Shown here: one piece after another, positions 46,063 to 54,686 of the stretch
Layout: every line of letters starts with the position of its first letter
Numbering within the stretch: position 1 is the first letter of the stretch
Assembly (NCBI GenBank): GCA_018222765.1
Contig: JAAEZT010000006.1
Coordinates: 1-57,910 of the forward strand
Direction of reading: 5' to 3'
Length of the DNA stretch: 57,910 bases
From: a bacterium
GTDB lineage: Bacteria > Verrucomicrobiota > Verrucomicrobiia > Verrucomicrobiales > Akkermansiaceae
Notes under the pieces: model-generated
What the model saw: only the letters and a program-made list of their open reading frames with translations
Databases searched by the model: none
What the model was told of the DNA's origin: nothing
Translations under genes and position numbers: made by a program

Positions 46063-46617
46063 CTAGAGTGATTGGGGACTTAAATTTTGAATGAGATCTT
46101 CGGGGAGGATATTGCGAAGGCGCTTGAGACCGGCGTGGAGTAGGAAACCAACGTTTCCCATACTGAGACCCGTTACCTCACTGATTTCCTGATAGCTGAG
46201 CCCCTGCTCGAACTTTAAGAGAATGACCTCCCGCTGGTTTTCAGAAAGTCGCGACAAGGCTTCATGAACCTGCCCCACCCGCTCCTGAATATCAGCCCGC
46301 TCCGAAGGATCCCGACGCGTCGCCGGAACTTGATCCAATTCATCCTCTACAAGGCCGACGATACGTTTTTCCTTACGAAGGACATCAAGAGCACGATTTC
46401 GGCATACGGTGAAAAGCCAGGTTTTTAGACCATGCTGGATTTTCTCCGCATCCTGCTGATACAAACGCATAAAGGTATCTTGCACAACATCGCGGGCCTT
46501 CTCGACATCATGAAAAAAGCCAACGGCGTACCCGATCAAAGGCGACTCATACTCAGCGAGCGCCTCCCGGACAAACTTGTCCTGATCAGTGATCATATCT
46601 TCGCAACCGTCCTCCAT
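46063..46617 (-). CDS. ECF RNA polymerase sigma factor
   Basis: A 184-residue sigma-70 ECF factor. Region 2 (about residues 15-85) has SPLIGYAVGFFHDVEKARDVVQDTFMRLY and TWLFTVCRNRALDVLRKEKR. Region 4 (about 115-170) has LSRLSENQREVILLKFEQGLSYQEISEVTGLS and MGNVGFLLHAGLKRLR. The first ATG at 46617 gives MEDGCEDM; the Met at 46596 (MITDQDKF) is an alternative. It is followed four bases later by the YfbK-like gene, so the pair should be regulated together. Confidence 0.92.
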   Translation of the reverse strand: MEDGCEDMITDQDKFVREALAEYESPLIGYAVGFFHDVEKARDVVQDTFMRLYQQDAEKIQHGLKTWLFTVCRNRALDVLRKEKRIVGLVEDELDQVPATRRDPSERADIQERVGQVHEALSRLSENQREVILLKFEQGLSYQEISEVTGLSMGNVGFLLHAGLKRLRNILPEDLIQNLSPQSL

Positions 46618-46819
46618 GATTAAACAAATCTATGAGAGAAACGGACAATGAGCGAATTCTCTTAGAGAAATTCCCCCTTTTTTACTTCTCTTTGCATAAA
46701 ACTTTTGTCGCCCAATCCCAATAACTACGGTACTTTTGTGAATTTTGGTTGATTTTATTAACAAATCTTAAAAATTAAGTTGACCGTTATATTTATTTTT
46801 CCTAATCTCCGGCTGCGTT

Positions 46820-47815
46820 ATGAAAAACCTTACCCTTACTTCAGCTCTCGTCGCGCTTATCTCGCTTCCAGCACTCGGCCAAAGCGCTTCCAGCATCAAT
46901 TCCTCCATTTCCGCCAAGGAACAGGAAATTTCCCGACTTCAAAAAGAGATTACAGCTCTGCGCAGAAACCAAACAACACCTTCAGCAGCAGTCACCGCGA
47001 ATGGAAGCCATATTGTCAAAACCGGCGACACTGTGAGCTCGATCGCCCGGCAGCACAAGATGTCCCCCTCCCAAATCATCGCCCTCAACAATCTGAGCGA
47101 TCCTTCAAAAATCCAAGTCGGACAGTCTCTGGCCGTATCCTCCGGATCTCCGACTCCCGCTCCTGTCGCTAAAGCCACCCCGGTCAAGCTGGCCGAAACG
47201 CCCACCTCCTCGGCAAATTCGTCAAAAACTTCCGATTACCTCATACAGCAAGGTGACACTTTCTACTCAATCGCCCGGGACCACAAAATGACGGTAACCA
47301 AGCTCCGTGGGCTCAATCCGGACATTAAAACACACCTCATTACTGCAGGCTCCACCCTCAAAGTCTCCGGCGAGCAGGAGACAGCAGCCGTTGCTACCAA
47401 GAAGTTGGAAAAGAAGGCTACCGATTTCCAAGCCACCGCGAACACCGACAATTCCGGCCGCGCAATGATTTCGACCAGGAAAAAGGTCAGCACTCCCACA
47501 CCAACTCCACCTAAAACGGAAACCGTCAATGCCCCTCCCATCAAGGAGAAGACTCCACCCACCCCCCCCACTCCTGAATATTCTATCAAAGAAACAGTGG
47601 CTGCTGATACCCCACCGATTCCACCCAAAATCGACGAACCCGCACCTATACAAGCCACCAGTGTTGCCTCGATCATTCTAACAGACGAAATGACGTTCGA
47701 TGCTTTCGCCAAGAAACACGACGTCAGTACCGATCAGCTCAACTCTCTCAACGGATGGACTCTTCCCAAAGCAACCGTTCTGGCCCGCGGTTCCGAAATC
47801 TACATTCCTAAATAA
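46820..47815 (+). CDS. Secreted LysM-repeat protein
   Basis: A 331-residue protein with a signal peptide (ALVALISLPALGQSA). After a short coiled coil (ISAKEQEISRLQKEITALRR) come LysM modules: HIVKTGDTVSSIARQHKMSPSQIIALNN (core GDTVSSIARQHKM), then DYLIQQGDTFYSIARDHKMTVTKLRGLN, then a C-terminal less typical one (MTFDAFAKKHDVSTDQLNSLNG). Proline/threonine-rich linkers separate the second and third. LysM binds peptidoglycan. No catalytic domain is visible, so it is probably a structural or anchoring envelope protein. The upstream 46660-46810 is AT-rich and should hold its promoter. Confidence 0.88.
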   Translation: MKNLTLTSALVALISLPALGQSASSINSSISAKEQEISRLQKEITALRRNQTTPSAAVTANGSHIVKTGDTVSSIARQHKMSPSQIIALNNLSDPSKIQVGQSLAVSSGSPTPAPVAKATPVKLAETPTSSANSSKTSDYLIQQGDTFYSIARDHKMTVTKLRGLNPDIKTHLITAGSTLKVSGEQETAAVATKKLEKKATDFQATANTDNSGRAMISTRKKVSTPTPTPPKTETVNAPPIKEKTPPTPPTPEYSIKETVAADTPPIPPKIDEPAPIQATSVASIILTDEMTFDAFAKKHDVSTDQLNSLNGWTLPKATVLARGSEIYIPK

Positions 47816-47843
47816 TCTCCCCTTTTCCAAGGTAAGGCAGGGC

Positions 47844-47880
47844 GATACCCGGAGGCTTCCACTTGAAGTCCCCGGGTATC
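47844..47880. terminator. Hairpin between LysM gene and dxr
   Basis: A strong inverted repeat (GATACCCGG at 47844-47852 with CCGGGTATC at 47872-47880, extended inwards by GGCTTC/GAAGTCC) lies between convergent genes. No T run follows on either side, so terminator activity is uncertain. Confidence 0.5.
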
Positions 47881-47886
47881 CTCATT

Positions 47887-49038
47887 TTAGAGAGATGGCA
47901 AAAACGAAGACGCCACCCGTCTCGCTTCCAAATCAGCTGCGACGACGATTTCCAAAGCCTGGGAATCCTCATGAGGAACGGAGGACATTGTCTCCTCCAC
48001 AATCTCCCAAATCCCGGGGAAACTCAGCGCACCATTTCGGAACGCTTCATTGGCCACTTCATTGGCCGCATTCAACACCGCCGGTAAGGACCCACCCCTC
48101 TCTCCCGCCTCGCGTGAGAGCCTGAGAGCCGGGAAGGCATCCTCCCGAGGTGCTTCAAATTCCAGCTTGGCCAAACCTGGAAAGTCAAGCGGCTTAAGTT
48201 CGTTTGACAAACGCTCGGGCCAGGTCACGGCATACTGGATCGGAAAACACATATCCGTCGTACTCAACTGGGCCAACACACTGCCGTCTCTAAATTCCAC
48301 CATGGAATGCACGATACTCTGCGGGTGCACCACCACATCGATCTTGGACATGGGAATATCGAAGAGCCAACGGGCCTCGATCATTTCCAATCCTTTGTTA
48401 AACAAACTAGCGGAATCAATGGTGATCTTCTGGCCCATCTCCCAAGTGGGATGCTTTAGGGCGTCCTCCAACTTCACCGCGGCCAGTTTTTCAACTGGCC
48501 AAGTTCGAAACGGTCCACCCGAGGCCGTCACAATTAAGCGACTCACCTCATCTGAACCACCGCGATGCCCCTCGAGACACTGGAAAATTGCATTGTGTTC
48601 GCTATCGACCGGCAAAATTTGCACCCCTTTTTTGCGCGCGGCCTTCATGACTACCTCACCAGCCATCACGAGGATTTCTTTACTAGCAACCGCCAGATCA
48701 CATCCCTGCTCAATCGCCACGAGCGAAGGTTTCAAACCTCCCACCCCCACAATGGCAACAAGAACGAGATCAGGACTCGTCGTTTCGATCAACTCACACA
48801 ACCCCTCTTCTCCCACGAACACCGTTCGCTCTCCGCCCTCGAGATCTGGGCGCAATTTCTCATCTCCGACACACAAATGAGATACTCCAAATTCCCTGGC
48901 CTGTTTATCCAACTCCTGAGATCGAGTTCCGGCAGCCAAACCAACAACTTCCATTCGGTCCGGGATTTGCCGGGCCACTGTCAGAGCACTTGTTCCAATG
49001 GATCCGGTGGACCCTAAAATCACGACCCGTTTCCTCAT
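47887..49038 (-). CDS. dxr: 1-deoxy-D-xylulose 5-phosphate reductoisomerase
   Basis: A 383-residue enzyme from the ATG at 49038 (MRKRVVILGSTGSIGTSAL). An upstream frame to 49092 lies inside cdsA. Motifs: NADPH motif GSTGSIGTSAL, ASKEILVMAGE, PVDSEHNAIFQCL, ASGGPFRTWP, PTWEMGQKITIDSASLFNKGLEMIEA (core KITIDSASLFNKGLE) and VVHPQSIVHSM. It performs the committed step of the MEP isoprenoid pathway. Its start overlaps the end of cdsA by four bases, the usual pairing of these genes. Confidence 0.96.
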   Translation of the reverse strand: MRKRVVILGSTGSIGTSALTVARQIPDRMEVVGLAAGTRSQELDKQAREFGVSHLCVGDEKLRPDLEGGERTVFVGEEGLCELIETTSPDLVLVAIVGVGGLKPSLVAIEQGCDLAVASKEILVMAGEVVMKAARKKGVQILPVDSEHNAIFQCLEGHRGGSDEVSRLIVTASGGPFRTWPVEKLAAVKLEDALKHPTWEMGQKITIDSASLFNKGLEMIEARWLFDIPMSKIDVVVHPQSIVHSMVEFRDGSVLAQLSTTDMCFPIQYAVTWPERLSNELKPLDFPGLAKLEFEAPREDAFPALRLSREAGERGGSLPAVLNAANEVANEAFRNGALSFPGIWEIVEETMSSVPHEDSQALEIVVAADLEARRVASSFLPSL

Positions 49039-49934
49039 GGAGCCAAGCCTGTTACGATCAGATAAAAATACATCACCGGTGCAGCGAAACAAAGGCTGTC
49101 GATGAGATCAAGGACGCCACCAATTCCGGGCATCCAATTCCCCGAATCCTTTACCTTCAGACTCCGTTTAAGAACCGACTCGGCCAAATCACCCGCAACT
49201 GCGGACAAGCCCATCAACAATCCGACAACAAACACATGCAGCGGAGCAATCCACGCCAGAATGTCTCCTGACAATCCCCAAACCGACCAAGCCGCCAGCT
49301 GTGCAAATCCCAAGGCCCCGGCAAACCCCTCCCAAGTTTTCGCCGGACTAAGATGAGGGGCCATCTTGTTTTTCCCAATTAATGAACCGGTGATGTATGC
49401 CCCCATATCGGTAAACTTTGCCGAGGCAATCATCATCAAAACCAACCATGATCCGGGTCCAACATTTCCACTGTCGGGAAGGAACAATAATCGAAAGACA
49501 AAGGAACCAAACAAAATTGGCACATACACATAAGCAAGCAAGGCGTCGCCAACCGCATCGACACTTTCGCGTCCCTCAATACCATTGCGAAACCTCCAAC
49601 AGAAAGCAGCCAGCACCACAAAGACAAGACCAGCGGCTTCCAAAGTAAATCCTCCCACCTCCTGACACCCGCAGATCAAAAAGACTCCCGTCGCCAATGC
49701 CACCGCCAATCCCAAAAGCAGACCCAAGATCCGGCAGGCCGATCCCGGGAACTTCCGAAAAAGACCAAAAAACTCAGCCGCACCTGCGACGGTTAAAAAT
49801 CCAATCAGCCCAAAAAAGGCCCAAGGCTGCTGGGACACGAACACTCCGGTCACAATGACCCACAAAATAAGCGTGCTTGTGAGCCGGGCTCTAAAGACCT
49901 GAGCCTTTGTTGGTTTCTCCGCCTCGTCTGACAT
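49035..49934 (-). CDS. cdsA: Phosphatidate cytidylyltransferase
   Basis: A 299-residue membrane enzyme from the ATG at 49934 (MSDEAEKPTKAQVFRARL). About eight helices are visible. The CdsA signature near the C-terminus is SAVAGDLAESVLKRSLKVKDSGNWMPGIGGVLDLIDSL (core KDSGNWMPGIGGVLDLID). The normal form is PGHGGxLDRxDS; here His is replaced by Ile and Arg by Leu, although both Asp residues remain. It makes CDP-diacylglycerol for phospholipid synthesis. It leads directly into dxr (overlap of four bases). The usual uppS gene is not present. Confidence 0.9.
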   Translation of the reverse strand: MSDEAEKPTKAQVFRARLTSTLILWVIVTGVFVSQQPWAFFGLIGFLTVAGAAEFFGLFRKFPGSACRILGLLLGLAVALATGVFLICGCQEVGGFTLEAAGLVFVVLAAFCWRFRNGIEGRESVDAVGDALLAYVYVPILFGSFVFRLLFLPDSGNVGPGSWLVLMMIASAKFTDMGAYITGSLIGKNKMAPHLSPAKTWEGFAGALGFAQLAAWSVWGLSGDILAWIAPLHVFVVGLLMGLSAVAGDLAESVLKRSLKVKDSGNWMPGIGGVLDLIDSLCFAAPVMYFYLIVTGLAP

Positions 49935-50074
49935 CCCGAGTATCCTCTTTACTCCGGCGAGATGCCGCAATGACAATCCCTTGAAAAAAAATAAGCAACT
50001 TTTTCCAGGTCCCTCAGTTTCATCCCGTGAATTCAAGGAACCAAGACTTGAACAACCCAAATAACGAAAAACCA

Positions 50075-50503
50075 ATGAAAACTACAATGATAGCAGTAAC
50101 CGTCGCACTCGCCACCGCAGGCTTCGCTTTCGGTGAGCCGCCCAAGGGCAAGGGAGAGCGTGGAGGAAATCGTCCCGCCCCCGCAGAAATGCTTGAGAAA
50201 TTCGACACAAACAAGGATGGCAAGCTGGACAAGGATGAACGCAAAGCGGCTTTCGAAGCGCGCAAAGCCGAAATGATCAAGAAGTTCGATAAAGACGGTG
50301 ACGGGAAACTCAACGAAGATGAGCGCAAGGCAGCCGGACAGGCCCGCAAAGCCGAAATGCTCAAGCGTTTCGACAAAGACGGAGACGGAAAACTCAGCGA
50401 AGATGAGCGCAAGGCCTTGCCCAAGCGCGGACCTCGCGGAGAAGGAAAAGGAAAACCTGAGGGAAAAGGCGGCAAGAAGGGTGCCAAAAAGAGCGACAAG
50501 TAA
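50075..50503 (+). CDS. Secreted EF-hand repeat protein
   Basis: A 142-residue protein from the ATG at 50075 (MKTTMIAVTVALATAGFAFGE), which gives a signal peptide. Three EF-hand-like loops follow: FDTNKDGKLDKDE, FDKDGDGKLNEDE and FDKDGDGKLSEDE, spaced by about 25 residues with near-identical linkers (RKAEMLKRF). The Asp/Gly/Glu pattern fits calcium binding. The C-terminus is Gly/Lys/Arg-rich. The nucleotide repeat suggests internal duplication. Possibly an extracellular calcium-binding or low-complexity protein. A strong terminator follows. Confidence 0.85.
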   Translation: MKTTMIAVTVALATAGFAFGEPPKGKGERGGNRPAPAEMLEKFDTNKDGKLDKDERKAAFEARKAEMIKKFDKDGDGKLNEDERKAAGQARKAEMLKRFDKDGDGKLSEDERKALPKRGPRGEGKGKPEGKGGKKGAKKSDK

Positions 50504-50530
50504 TCCTCTTTCTTAAATCCTAATCATCTC

Positions 50531-50564
50531 AAAGAGATCGGGTACCTCACCCGGTCTCTTTTTT
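50531..50564 (+). terminator. Rho-independent terminator of EF-hand gene
   Basis: Stem AAAGAGATCGGGT at 50531-50543 pairs with ACCCGGTCTCTTT at about 50549-50561, followed by a T run. It lies 28 bases after the stop. Confidence 0.9.
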
Positions 50565-50804
50565 ATCCCTCTAACAACCGCGCCCGGGTTCGTCGGAATA
50601 CAACAGCTCGATCCTCGTAGGCAATTCGGCAATCATAAATCGTCGGCTCCCATCATCTTGAAACAAGCTTAGACCAGGGAATTGGCTTATGGCGAAACGC
50701 TATTTTAAAAGTCCTCAGCATAGAGAAAATATCGCCAAAAAGGACTCCAAGACTGTTAGATTGGGCCTTTGACATCAACTTAGGTCCCTGACAATCTTGT
50801 CCCC
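50565..50804 (+). other. Intergenic region upstream of amidohydrolase
   Basis: About 240 bases with no gene call. The next gene starts at a GTG. I see no tRNA, repeat or clear riboswitch; a promoter for the amidohydrolase should be here. Confidence 0.3.
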
Positions 50805-51650
50805 GTGCTTGATACTCATCACCACCTCTGGAACTATTCCAAAGAAGAATACGCTTGGATCCCCGAGGGCTCTCCCCTTGCCCAGGATCAATTACTCCCT
50901 GAACTGTATTCCGCTACTTTCGAAGCCCAAGTTACTGGAACGATTGCGGTTCAGGCCCGCCAGGTCATCGAGGAATCAGATGACCTTCTCAAATTAGCCG
51001 ATGCCGGCGACCTCATTCGCGGCATCGTTGGCTGGGTGCCCCTTATCGACGACAGGGTCGACGCAGAACTGGAACGACTTGCTCCTCATTCCAAGTTCGT
51101 CGCTGTCCGACATGTTCTTCAGGAGGAAGCAGATGACTACTTTCTCCGAGGTGATTTCCATCGCGGCCTCTCTCTTCTGCCGGGCCACAATCTCAGATAC
51201 GACCTTCTCCTCTTTCAAAGACAGCTTCCGGTCGGAATCCAACTCGTCGATAAACAACCCGAACTGGGGGTCATCGTCGATCACATCGCCAAGCCAGAGG
51301 CCCGAAATGGACGAGTCGAGGACGCTTGGCGGCGTGGAATGAAGGAATTAGCGAAACGAGACAATGTTCTCGGGGTGAAGTTTTCAGGCTTGGTCACCGA
51401 ATTCAATCAGGATGAAATTATCGACCAAAACACCATTCGGGCCTATTTCGAGGAAACTTTGGAGATTTTTGGTTCTGATCGAGTGATGTTTGGGACCGAT
51501 TGGCCTGTTTGCCTCCTCAAAATTAACGAATACCGCGAATGGGCGGAAACTGTGCGCAACCTCGCCTCTTCCCTTTCTACCCATGAACAGCTAAAAATCC
51601 TTCTGAGGAACGGCGAGGAAGCCTATCAACTCCCCAGCCAAATTGATTAA
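50805..51650 (+). CDS. Amidohydrolase-family (lactonase-like) hydrolase
   Basis: A 281-residue TIM-barrel protein. The GTG at 50805 gives MLDTHHHLWNYSKEEYAWI, with the HxH metal motif. Later segments VRHVLQEEADDYF, DLLLFQRQLP, VIVDHIAKPE and VMFGTDWPVCLL match the amidohydrolase_2 family (PF04909), which includes L-fuconolactonase-like and 2-pyrone-4,6-dicarboxylate hydrolases. The fuconolactonase group begins like this with DTHHHLW and uses the Asp in FGTDWPV. The substrate is not certain; a sugar lactone is plausible. No in-frame ATG is upstream; a Shine-Dalgarno is not clear. Confidence 0.85.
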   Translation: MLDTHHHLWNYSKEEYAWIPEGSPLAQDQLLPELYSATFEAQVTGTIAVQARQVIEESDDLLKLADAGDLIRGIVGWVPLIDDRVDAELERLAPHSKFVAVRHVLQEEADDYFLRGDFHRGLSLLPGHNLRYDLLLFQRQLPVGIQLVDKQPELGVIVDHIAKPEARNGRVEDAWRRGMKELAKRDNVLGVKFSGLVTEFNQDEIIDQNTIRAYFEETLEIFGSDRVMFGTDWPVCLLKINEYREWAETVRNLASSLSTHEQLKILLRNGEEAYQLPSQID

Positions 51651-51737
51651 ATTGCTATTCCCGTTCCTTTTTTGATTGCTGGATCGACCAAATTTTAGGA
51701 TTAGTAACGGTTTCGACACCTTAAACAACTTTCAACC

Positions 51738-52502
51738 TTGAGCCTCAACCGCACCGAATACAAGTATCTGATCACCTTGGATGACATGGAGGAAATCCAG
51801 AAGGATCTCGCCGATAGGCTTGTTGTCGACAGCTTGGCTTCGGAAGACGGGAATTACCCCATTGTCACGGAATACTTTGAAACTCCGGACCGTCAATGTT
51901 TCTGGGAGAAAAACCGCGGACTGGCCAGCCGTCGCAAGATCCGTGTTCGTATTTACGGCATGGTGGGCGGCAAGATTCCTCCCACCGGATTCATCGAAAT
52001 CAAACACAAGCATTTCGGTCTCGGCGCCAAACGCCGCCTTTTCCTTCCTGTTGAAGAAGCAATCGAGTTCGCCAACGGAAACTACGACATTCTCCGCACC
52101 GTCAAGCGCGACTGGTCCCGTGGACAGCGCATGATTATTGCCGAGCTCTTTGATCTCATTGAACGCCGAAAATTTGAACCAGCAATCCAACTTCGCTACG
52201 ATCGACGAGCCCTCATGACTCCGGATGGCCAGCTCCGCATCACTTTCGACACGCAATTAATGTGTCGCACCGAGCTCCTCTCGCTTGAGCCAAATGATAA
52301 ACGCTTCTCGGATTACATCATTCCACCTGATAAATCGATTTTTGAGGTGAAATCGATCGGCCCAGTCCCGTTTTGGTTCCGGGAGTATGGTGGAGAAAAA
52401 GACCTTATGCGACGCAGTTTTAGTAAGTTCTGCACCGCCATGAGGGCCATCGACCCTATCCTCAAGGAGCAACTCAAAAACGCCCCCAAAAACGCTGCGT
52501 AA
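51738..52502 (+). CDS. VTC-domain polyphosphate polymerase-like protein
   Basis: A 254-residue protein from a TTG start at 51738 (MSLNRTEYKYLITLDDMEEIQ). It has the features of the VTC/CYTH-like tunnel fold (PF09359): N-terminal RTEYKYLI, NRGLASRRKIRVRIYG, IEIKHKH, PAIQLRYDRRAL and FEVKSIGPVPFW. Basic and acidic residues of these strands line the tunnel for ATP and polyphosphate in eukaryotic Vtc4. Bacterial members are presumed to make polyphosphate or act on triphosphate. It is followed 70 bases later by the DUF4956 protein, a pairing seen in many genomes. Confidence 0.8.
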   Translation: MSLNRTEYKYLITLDDMEEIQKDLADRLVVDSLASEDGNYPIVTEYFETPDRQCFWEKNRGLASRRKIRVRIYGMVGGKIPPTGFIEIKHKHFGLGAKRRLFLPVEEAIEFANGNYDILRTVKRDWSRGQRMIIAELFDLIERRKFEPAIQLRYDRRALMTPDGQLRITFDTQLMCRTELLSLEPNDKRFSDYIIPPDKSIFEVKSIGPVPFWFREYGGEKDLMRRSFSKFCTAMRAIDPILKEQLKNAPKNAA

Positions 52503-52572
52503 TTTCTCTGTTCCAAAGCAGCAAAGTAATCTATTCCCTTCTTCTCCGACACCTCAAATCTACCTAAAATCT

Positions 52573-53286
52573 ATGGATCCTGTAATCGCAAACGCCGTCG
52601 ATAACTTCTTCAGTAATATGTCACCAAACACCGCTGGTGACCCTCAGCCGCTTGAGGTCATCGGCGCTATGTGCTTGAGCTTTGTTCTTAATATGCTCAT
52701 CGGAGCCCTCTACAAGCACACATATAAGGGCACCCGCTACTCTCAGGACTACGTTCACACTCTCGTCATCATCGGCACCGTCACCACCATCCTCATCATG
52801 GTCGTGAACGGAAACACCGCAGTCGCCTTCGGAATGTTTGCCGCCTTCTCGATGATTCGCTTCCGTCGCAACTTGGGTCAATCCCGGGATTTGGCCTTCG
52901 TCTTCTTCGCCATGGCAACCGGGATGGGCGTCGGCGCGCGCGAATACCCCATCGTTCTCGTGACCACCCTCATCGTTAGTTGTGCGATCTTCTTCATTTC
53001 CAAGCAAGATGCCTTCGCTCCGCGTCGTGCCTCCCACCAGCTCCGAATTCGCGTCAACAACGACGTCGATTTTTCCGTCGCCTTCGAAGAGATCTTCAAA
53101 AAATATACTGACGCCATCGAGATGATCAGTGTCGAGTCCGTCCAGGCAGGGATGATGAGCGAGCTCCGTTACGGTCTCGTCCTCAAAAACGGCGTGCAAG
53201 TCTCCGACTTTATGGAGGAAGTCCAAATAGCTTGCGGAAACAACCGCGCAATCCTGACCTCAACCCAGCGCGACCTCGACCGCTAG
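52573..53286 (+). CDS. DUF4956 membrane protein
   Basis: A 237-residue protein with several N-terminal helices (about residues 30-150), containing FVLNMLIGALYKHTYKGTRYSQDYVHTLVII, of which the core is KHTYKGTRYSQDY, plus AAFSMIRFRRNLGQSRDLAFVFFAMATGMGVG (core IRFRRNLGQSRDLAFVF) and a cytoplasmic C-terminus. This is the DUF4956 pattern. DUF4956 proteins occur next to VTC-domain genes and may be membrane partners that export or anchor polyphosphate synthesis; that is inference. A strong terminator follows. Confidence 0.85.
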   Translation: MDPVIANAVDNFFSNMSPNTAGDPQPLEVIGAMCLSFVLNMLIGALYKHTYKGTRYSQDYVHTLVIIGTVTTILIMVVNGNTAVAFGMFAAFSMIRFRRNLGQSRDLAFVFFAMATGMGVGAREYPIVLVTTLIVSCAIFFISKQDAFAPRRASHQLRIRVNNDVDFSVAFEEIFKKYTDAIEMISVESVQAGMMSELRYGLVLKNGVQVSDFMEEVQIACGNNRAILTSTQRDLDR

Positions 53287-53306
53287 GAAGGCCCAATCAT
53301 TTTCCT

Positions 53307-53340
53307 AAAGCCCCGCTGCTTCAATGCAGTGGGGCTTTTT
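53307..53340 (+). terminator. Rho-independent terminator of VTC-DUF4956 unit
   Basis: Stem AAAGCCCCGCTGC at 53307-53319 pairs with GCAGTGGGGCTTT, loop TTCAAT, then T residues to about 53340. It lies 20 bases after the stop codon. Confidence 0.9.
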
Positions 53341-53419
53341 CTTTGCCCCACAAACTAGGCAAAGAAAAGCCGCGAAGATCATTCGACCATCCACGGTTAT
53401 CTTGAACTTTCGATCTCAC

Positions 53420-54571
53420 TCAGCCTGCTTTCGAAATCGCGACTGCGATCAATCCAGCAACCACAGTAATCCCCAGAATAACGTTCACCCAGAGTGTCGA
53501 TTTTTGCAACTTCTGCACTTTGACAATATTCTCGCTCTCAGTCTTCTGAACCTGCTTGAGAAGCTCTTCGTATCGCTTACTGGACTGCTTGAGCTCTGTC
53601 TGCATCGTAACCATCGCACCACTGACCTGAGAAAGAATCCCCTTCATGCCATCCATCGTGGTGATCGTTCTCTCCCCAACGTCGTTTAGCGAGGTGATCG
53701 ACTTATCCATCGAACTCAGTGAGTCAATCATCACTGCGTCCCGCTCTCCAGCTTTCTCCAGACGTCCGGAAACCTGCTTGAGGACTCCACTGACCAACTC
53801 TTGGGTGCGATTTAAGGTATCGATATTGTCGCCGGGGATTAATGGGACCAAGTCGGCTGCTTTTACCTCAATGGGACGATTGGTCGATGCTTCCAAGCTA
53901 TGACAAATCTGATTGACCGAATCGATCAAGGCCTCGTGGCGCTTATGCACCAACTCCTCCTCTGTCAAAGGACGTTTCGCGCCCTCGACAAGTTCACCGG
54001 CCTTGCAATCCACCGCAATTTCGGGCGTCTTCCCCCAAAACTTCCACCAAGGACGCTTGGCAGGCTCCTCAACAGTCACTCCGGGTTTGGAAGCAGGAAA
54101 CTGCTCCTGTTTAACTGGTTCCCTCTTAGTAGCCTCGGATTTAAAAACATCGGTTTTAATAACTTCAGCCGGAACATTTTCAACCACCTTTGGAGATACC
54201 ACCGGAGCCGATTCATGGGTCACTTTGGACGGCGTCTTCCTAATCTCAGACGAGCCAAGACCGTTTTCATTTTTAGGCACCACTTCCTCGATCTGGGCCG
54301 GAAATCTTTCAACCGCTTTCCCATCGATTTTCGCAGGACGTGGTATCTTGTTTTCTCGGACTTGGGATGATTTCAAGGTCTCTTGAGCAGCATGCTTTAG
54401 AATCGAAACAGCTTCGGATGTATCCACTTTCTCCTCCTCTTTTACCAACGGTGAAATCGACGAACGCATCGGTTGCGGAGGCTCGGGGGTCTTCTTCGTG
54501 GAAGATCCGCCAGCGGGCGGAGCCACCTTCCCTGCGGCGCTCAAGGGACTAGGAGGTGCAGAATCATTCAT
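53420..54571 (-). CDS. Tail-anchored Pro/Lys-rich coiled-coil protein
   Basis: A 383-residue protein of no family I recognise. Residues 1-175 are Pro/Ser/Lys/Glu-rich and probably disordered. A short WWKFWGK motif lies near 180. Residues about 205-350 are helical and coiled-coil-like (HKRHEALIDSVNQICHSLE, VSGVLKQVSGRLEKAGER, VSGAMVTMQTELKQSSKRYEELLKQVQ). The C-terminus is one helix (VNVILGITVVAGLIAVAISKAG, about 360-382) ending the chain, so it is a tail anchor in the membrane with the rest in the cytoplasm. It may be a scaffold; function is unknown. Confidence 0.6.
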   Translation of the reverse strand: MNDSAPPSPLSAAGKVAPPAGGSSTKKTPEPPQPMRSSISPLVKEEEKVDTSEAVSILKHAAQETLKSSQVRENKIPRPAKIDGKAVERFPAQIEEVVPKNENGLGSSEIRKTPSKVTHESAPVVSPKVVENVPAEVIKTDVFKSEATKREPVKQEQFPASKPGVTVEEPAKRPWWKFWGKTPEIAVDCKAGELVEGAKRPLTEEELVHKRHEALIDSVNQICHSLEASTNRPIEVKAADLVPLIPGDNIDTLNRTQELVSGVLKQVSGRLEKAGERDAVMIDSLSSMDKSITSLNDVGERTITTMDGMKGILSQVSGAMVTMQTELKQSSKRYEELLKQVQKTESENIVKVQKLQKSTLWVNVILGITVVAGLIAVAISKAG

Positions 54572-54686
54572 GACGAGTAAACGATAATAGAATTGTATAC
54601 TGAATCAACGATCATTTGATTTTTTAACCCCATCCGCTCGGTCGGGGCTTGAATCTCGCCGCACAACGACCAAGACTCACTCCAAC

